Shown: one piece after another, positions 62,868 through 64,000 of the stretch
Layout: each line of letters starts with the position of its first letter
Position numbering within the stretch: the stretch's first letter is position 1
NCBI RefSeq assembly: GCF_901000735.1
Contig: NC_081547.1
Coordinates: 29,809,382 to 29,873,381, forward strand
Source: Corylus avellana
Taxonomy: Eukaryota > Streptophyta > Magnoliopsida > Fagales > Betulaceae
Direction: 5' to 3'
Length of the DNA stretch: 64,000 nucleotides
Program-made: the position numbers and the translations under genes
Notes under the pieces: generated by a model
Told to the model about the DNA's origin: nothing
Database searches by the model: none
The model's input: the letters and a program-made list of their open reading frames with translations, nothing else

Positions 62868-64000
62868 TTAAACCACCGTCCGAGACACCGTCTGGGGAGT
62901 GAAAGTATACATCTTACAGTCATGGGCATCCACTCGGGCACTGAATGATGACACTGCATCTCCCGAAACATCTTTGTGCTGCAAGCAATCACGATATTAA
63001 GTAAGCATAGAAAAAATAATAATATTGGAAGGTCAACAACTCAAACCAATTCAAAAGGTAACCTAAAGGTTTTTAACTCCTAAGCTTGACCCGTCAAGCA
63101 GGGACGAAAGTCGGCCTTAGCGATCCTAAGTTGTATAAATTGATTTGCTTGGATGAAAAATGCTTCGCTTTGTCACAAGTTAGGCATACTTGAAGAGAAA
63201 AGGTGGGGAGCGGTTCTTGATGTACCACCTCAAGGACTATCTCAAACGAGTAGTGATAATGGAGACGCCGGCGTGAGTGAACAGTCACTCACGCCGGTTT
63301 ATTATAAATATAAAATATTATTAAAAAAAATTATGAACAGTAATATTTTTAAAAAAAATTATATTATAAAATAAATTGGCGTGACTGTTCACTCATCACT
63401 ACTCATCTCAAACATGTCCCTGAAGCAAGCATTCAGACCATCATCAAAACTGCCTAAATGTCCGTGCAGGTCAATTTCCTCACCTGCCACAAATCTCTAA
63501 TTGAGACACTCGTGCTGGACTCAAGCCCAAGTTTTTCCCATGCAGCTGTGACAGTTGCCGCTTTCGAACAGCGATTCCAAAGAGCAACAACCAAGCGATG
63601 TTCAGATAAAGGACCCGCCCAAACCTGAAAGAATCATTATTAACAAACCAAGTTTCACAACAGACAGCAACAAACATTTCTACTCTGATTATTGCTCAGA
63701 AAATTGTGCGCACAAAATACACTTATATCAGGTTAGCCTCACATTTTATGCACCTGGGACATTTTATGGTTTTTTTTTTCCCCCTCAATAAAGACAACAG
63801 AAGCATGTGTACATGCACACAGCTTCACACGACCCAAGGTTTAATGGAGTTATTTGATCGTGATAACAAGGTAATAAAAAATTCCTCTTCCATTAAAGCA
63901 CCGTGCGAGAGGGTGGTGAAGTTTTTCCAAATTTCAGTTAGAGAACATTTGGAGCAAAACTACATTTTGCTTGGAGAAGATTCAAAAGTGTATATATATG
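62868..64000 (-). CDS. alpha-galactosidase (GH27), 3' end only
   Basis: C-terminal part of a melibiase-family alpha-galactosidase that removes terminal alpha-1,6-galactose from oligosaccharides or galactomannans, probably in wall or vacuole. Two exons are visible: 63624-63484 and 62978-62868, with the stop at 62868-62870; the rest lies beyond the right edge. The exon encodes VWAGPLSEHRLVVALWNRCS and continues to SVSIRDLWQ, which is the end of the GH27 barrel and the start of the beta-sandwich. The final exon reads HKDVSGDAVSSFSARVDAHD then CKMYTFTPQT, the typical close of plant alpha-galactosidases (a VDAHDCKMY-type motif). Catalytic aspartates are not in the window. The intron between the exons carries a Mutator-like MITE. 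In Arabidopsis At3g56310, an alpha-galactosidase, is near TRM1- and RPS26-type genes. Confidence 0.88.
63248..63404. mobile_element. Mutator-like MITE with exact 9-bp target duplication, alpha-galactosidase intron
   Basis: Perfect 10-bp ends GAGTAGTGAT / ATCACTACTC are flanked by the exact 9-bp repeat ATCTCAAAC at 63239-63247 and 63405-63413. Both arms go on to share GAGTGAACAGTCAC. The left arm has an extra insertion that creates a perfect 13-bp hairpin, CCGGCGTGAGTGA - ACAG - TCACTCACGCCGG. The 157-bp element has an A/T-rich centre and no coding capacity. Confidence 0.9.

Overview
This is plant nuclear DNA, most probably from a woody eudicot. The genes are split by GT-AG introns with AT-rich, homopolymer-rich sequence between exons, and several products are plastid, mitochondrial or plant-specific proteins (uroporphyrinogen decarboxylase, LSF2, AZG1, a UXT-type nucleotide-sugar transporter, a plant reticulon, MnSOD). 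The species cannot be named from the window. No virus, plasmid, CRISPR array or bacterial operon was seen.

Fourteen protein genes were reconstructed exon by exon; two run off the edges. Left to right: 3' part of an HMG-box protein (+, 1-2574); a HAD-fold hydrolase-like plastid protein (+, 3842-7946); uroporphyrinogen decarboxylase (+, 9593-13304); intronless AZG1 purine permease (+, 18057-19790); LSF2 phosphoglucan phosphatase (+, 21972-24394); a TLC-type ATP/ADP-translocase-like membrane protein (-, 26205-31921), divergent from a macro-domain protein (+, 32179-35058); a reticulon (-, 36895-40546), divergent from a UXT-like UDP-xylose transporter (+, 41394-46175); a MATE transporter (-, 46855-48357); mitochondrial MnSOD (+, 53267-56021); ribosomal protein eS26 (+, 57733-59751); a TRM1-type tRNA dimethyltransferase (-, 60527-62289); and the 3' end of an alpha-galactosidase (-, 62868 to the right edge). 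These are unrelated housekeeping and transport genes rather than one pathway. From memory, the gene order recalls Arabidopsis At3g10915-At3g10970 (HAD, AZG1, LSF2, MSD1, reticulon) and At3g56310-At3g56350 (alpha-galactosidase, TRM1, RPS26, MnSOD), with some members resembling the At2g404xx-406xx region.

Intergenic and intronic DNA carries many small mobile elements: three copies of a tRNA-derived SINE family with target-site duplications, TRIM-like elements with primer-binding-site motifs (one holding a nested SINE and a nested foldback element), two Mutator-like non-autonomous elements with exact 9-bp duplications, several foldback MITEs and two severely truncated LINE tails.

No clearly new biological system was found. 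The points most worth checking are the HAD protein that lacks the usual nucleophile aspartate, two GC-AG introns, a decayed duplicate exon in the UXT gene, a 7-residue duplication in the tRNA methyltransferase, and the nested element history at the left edge.
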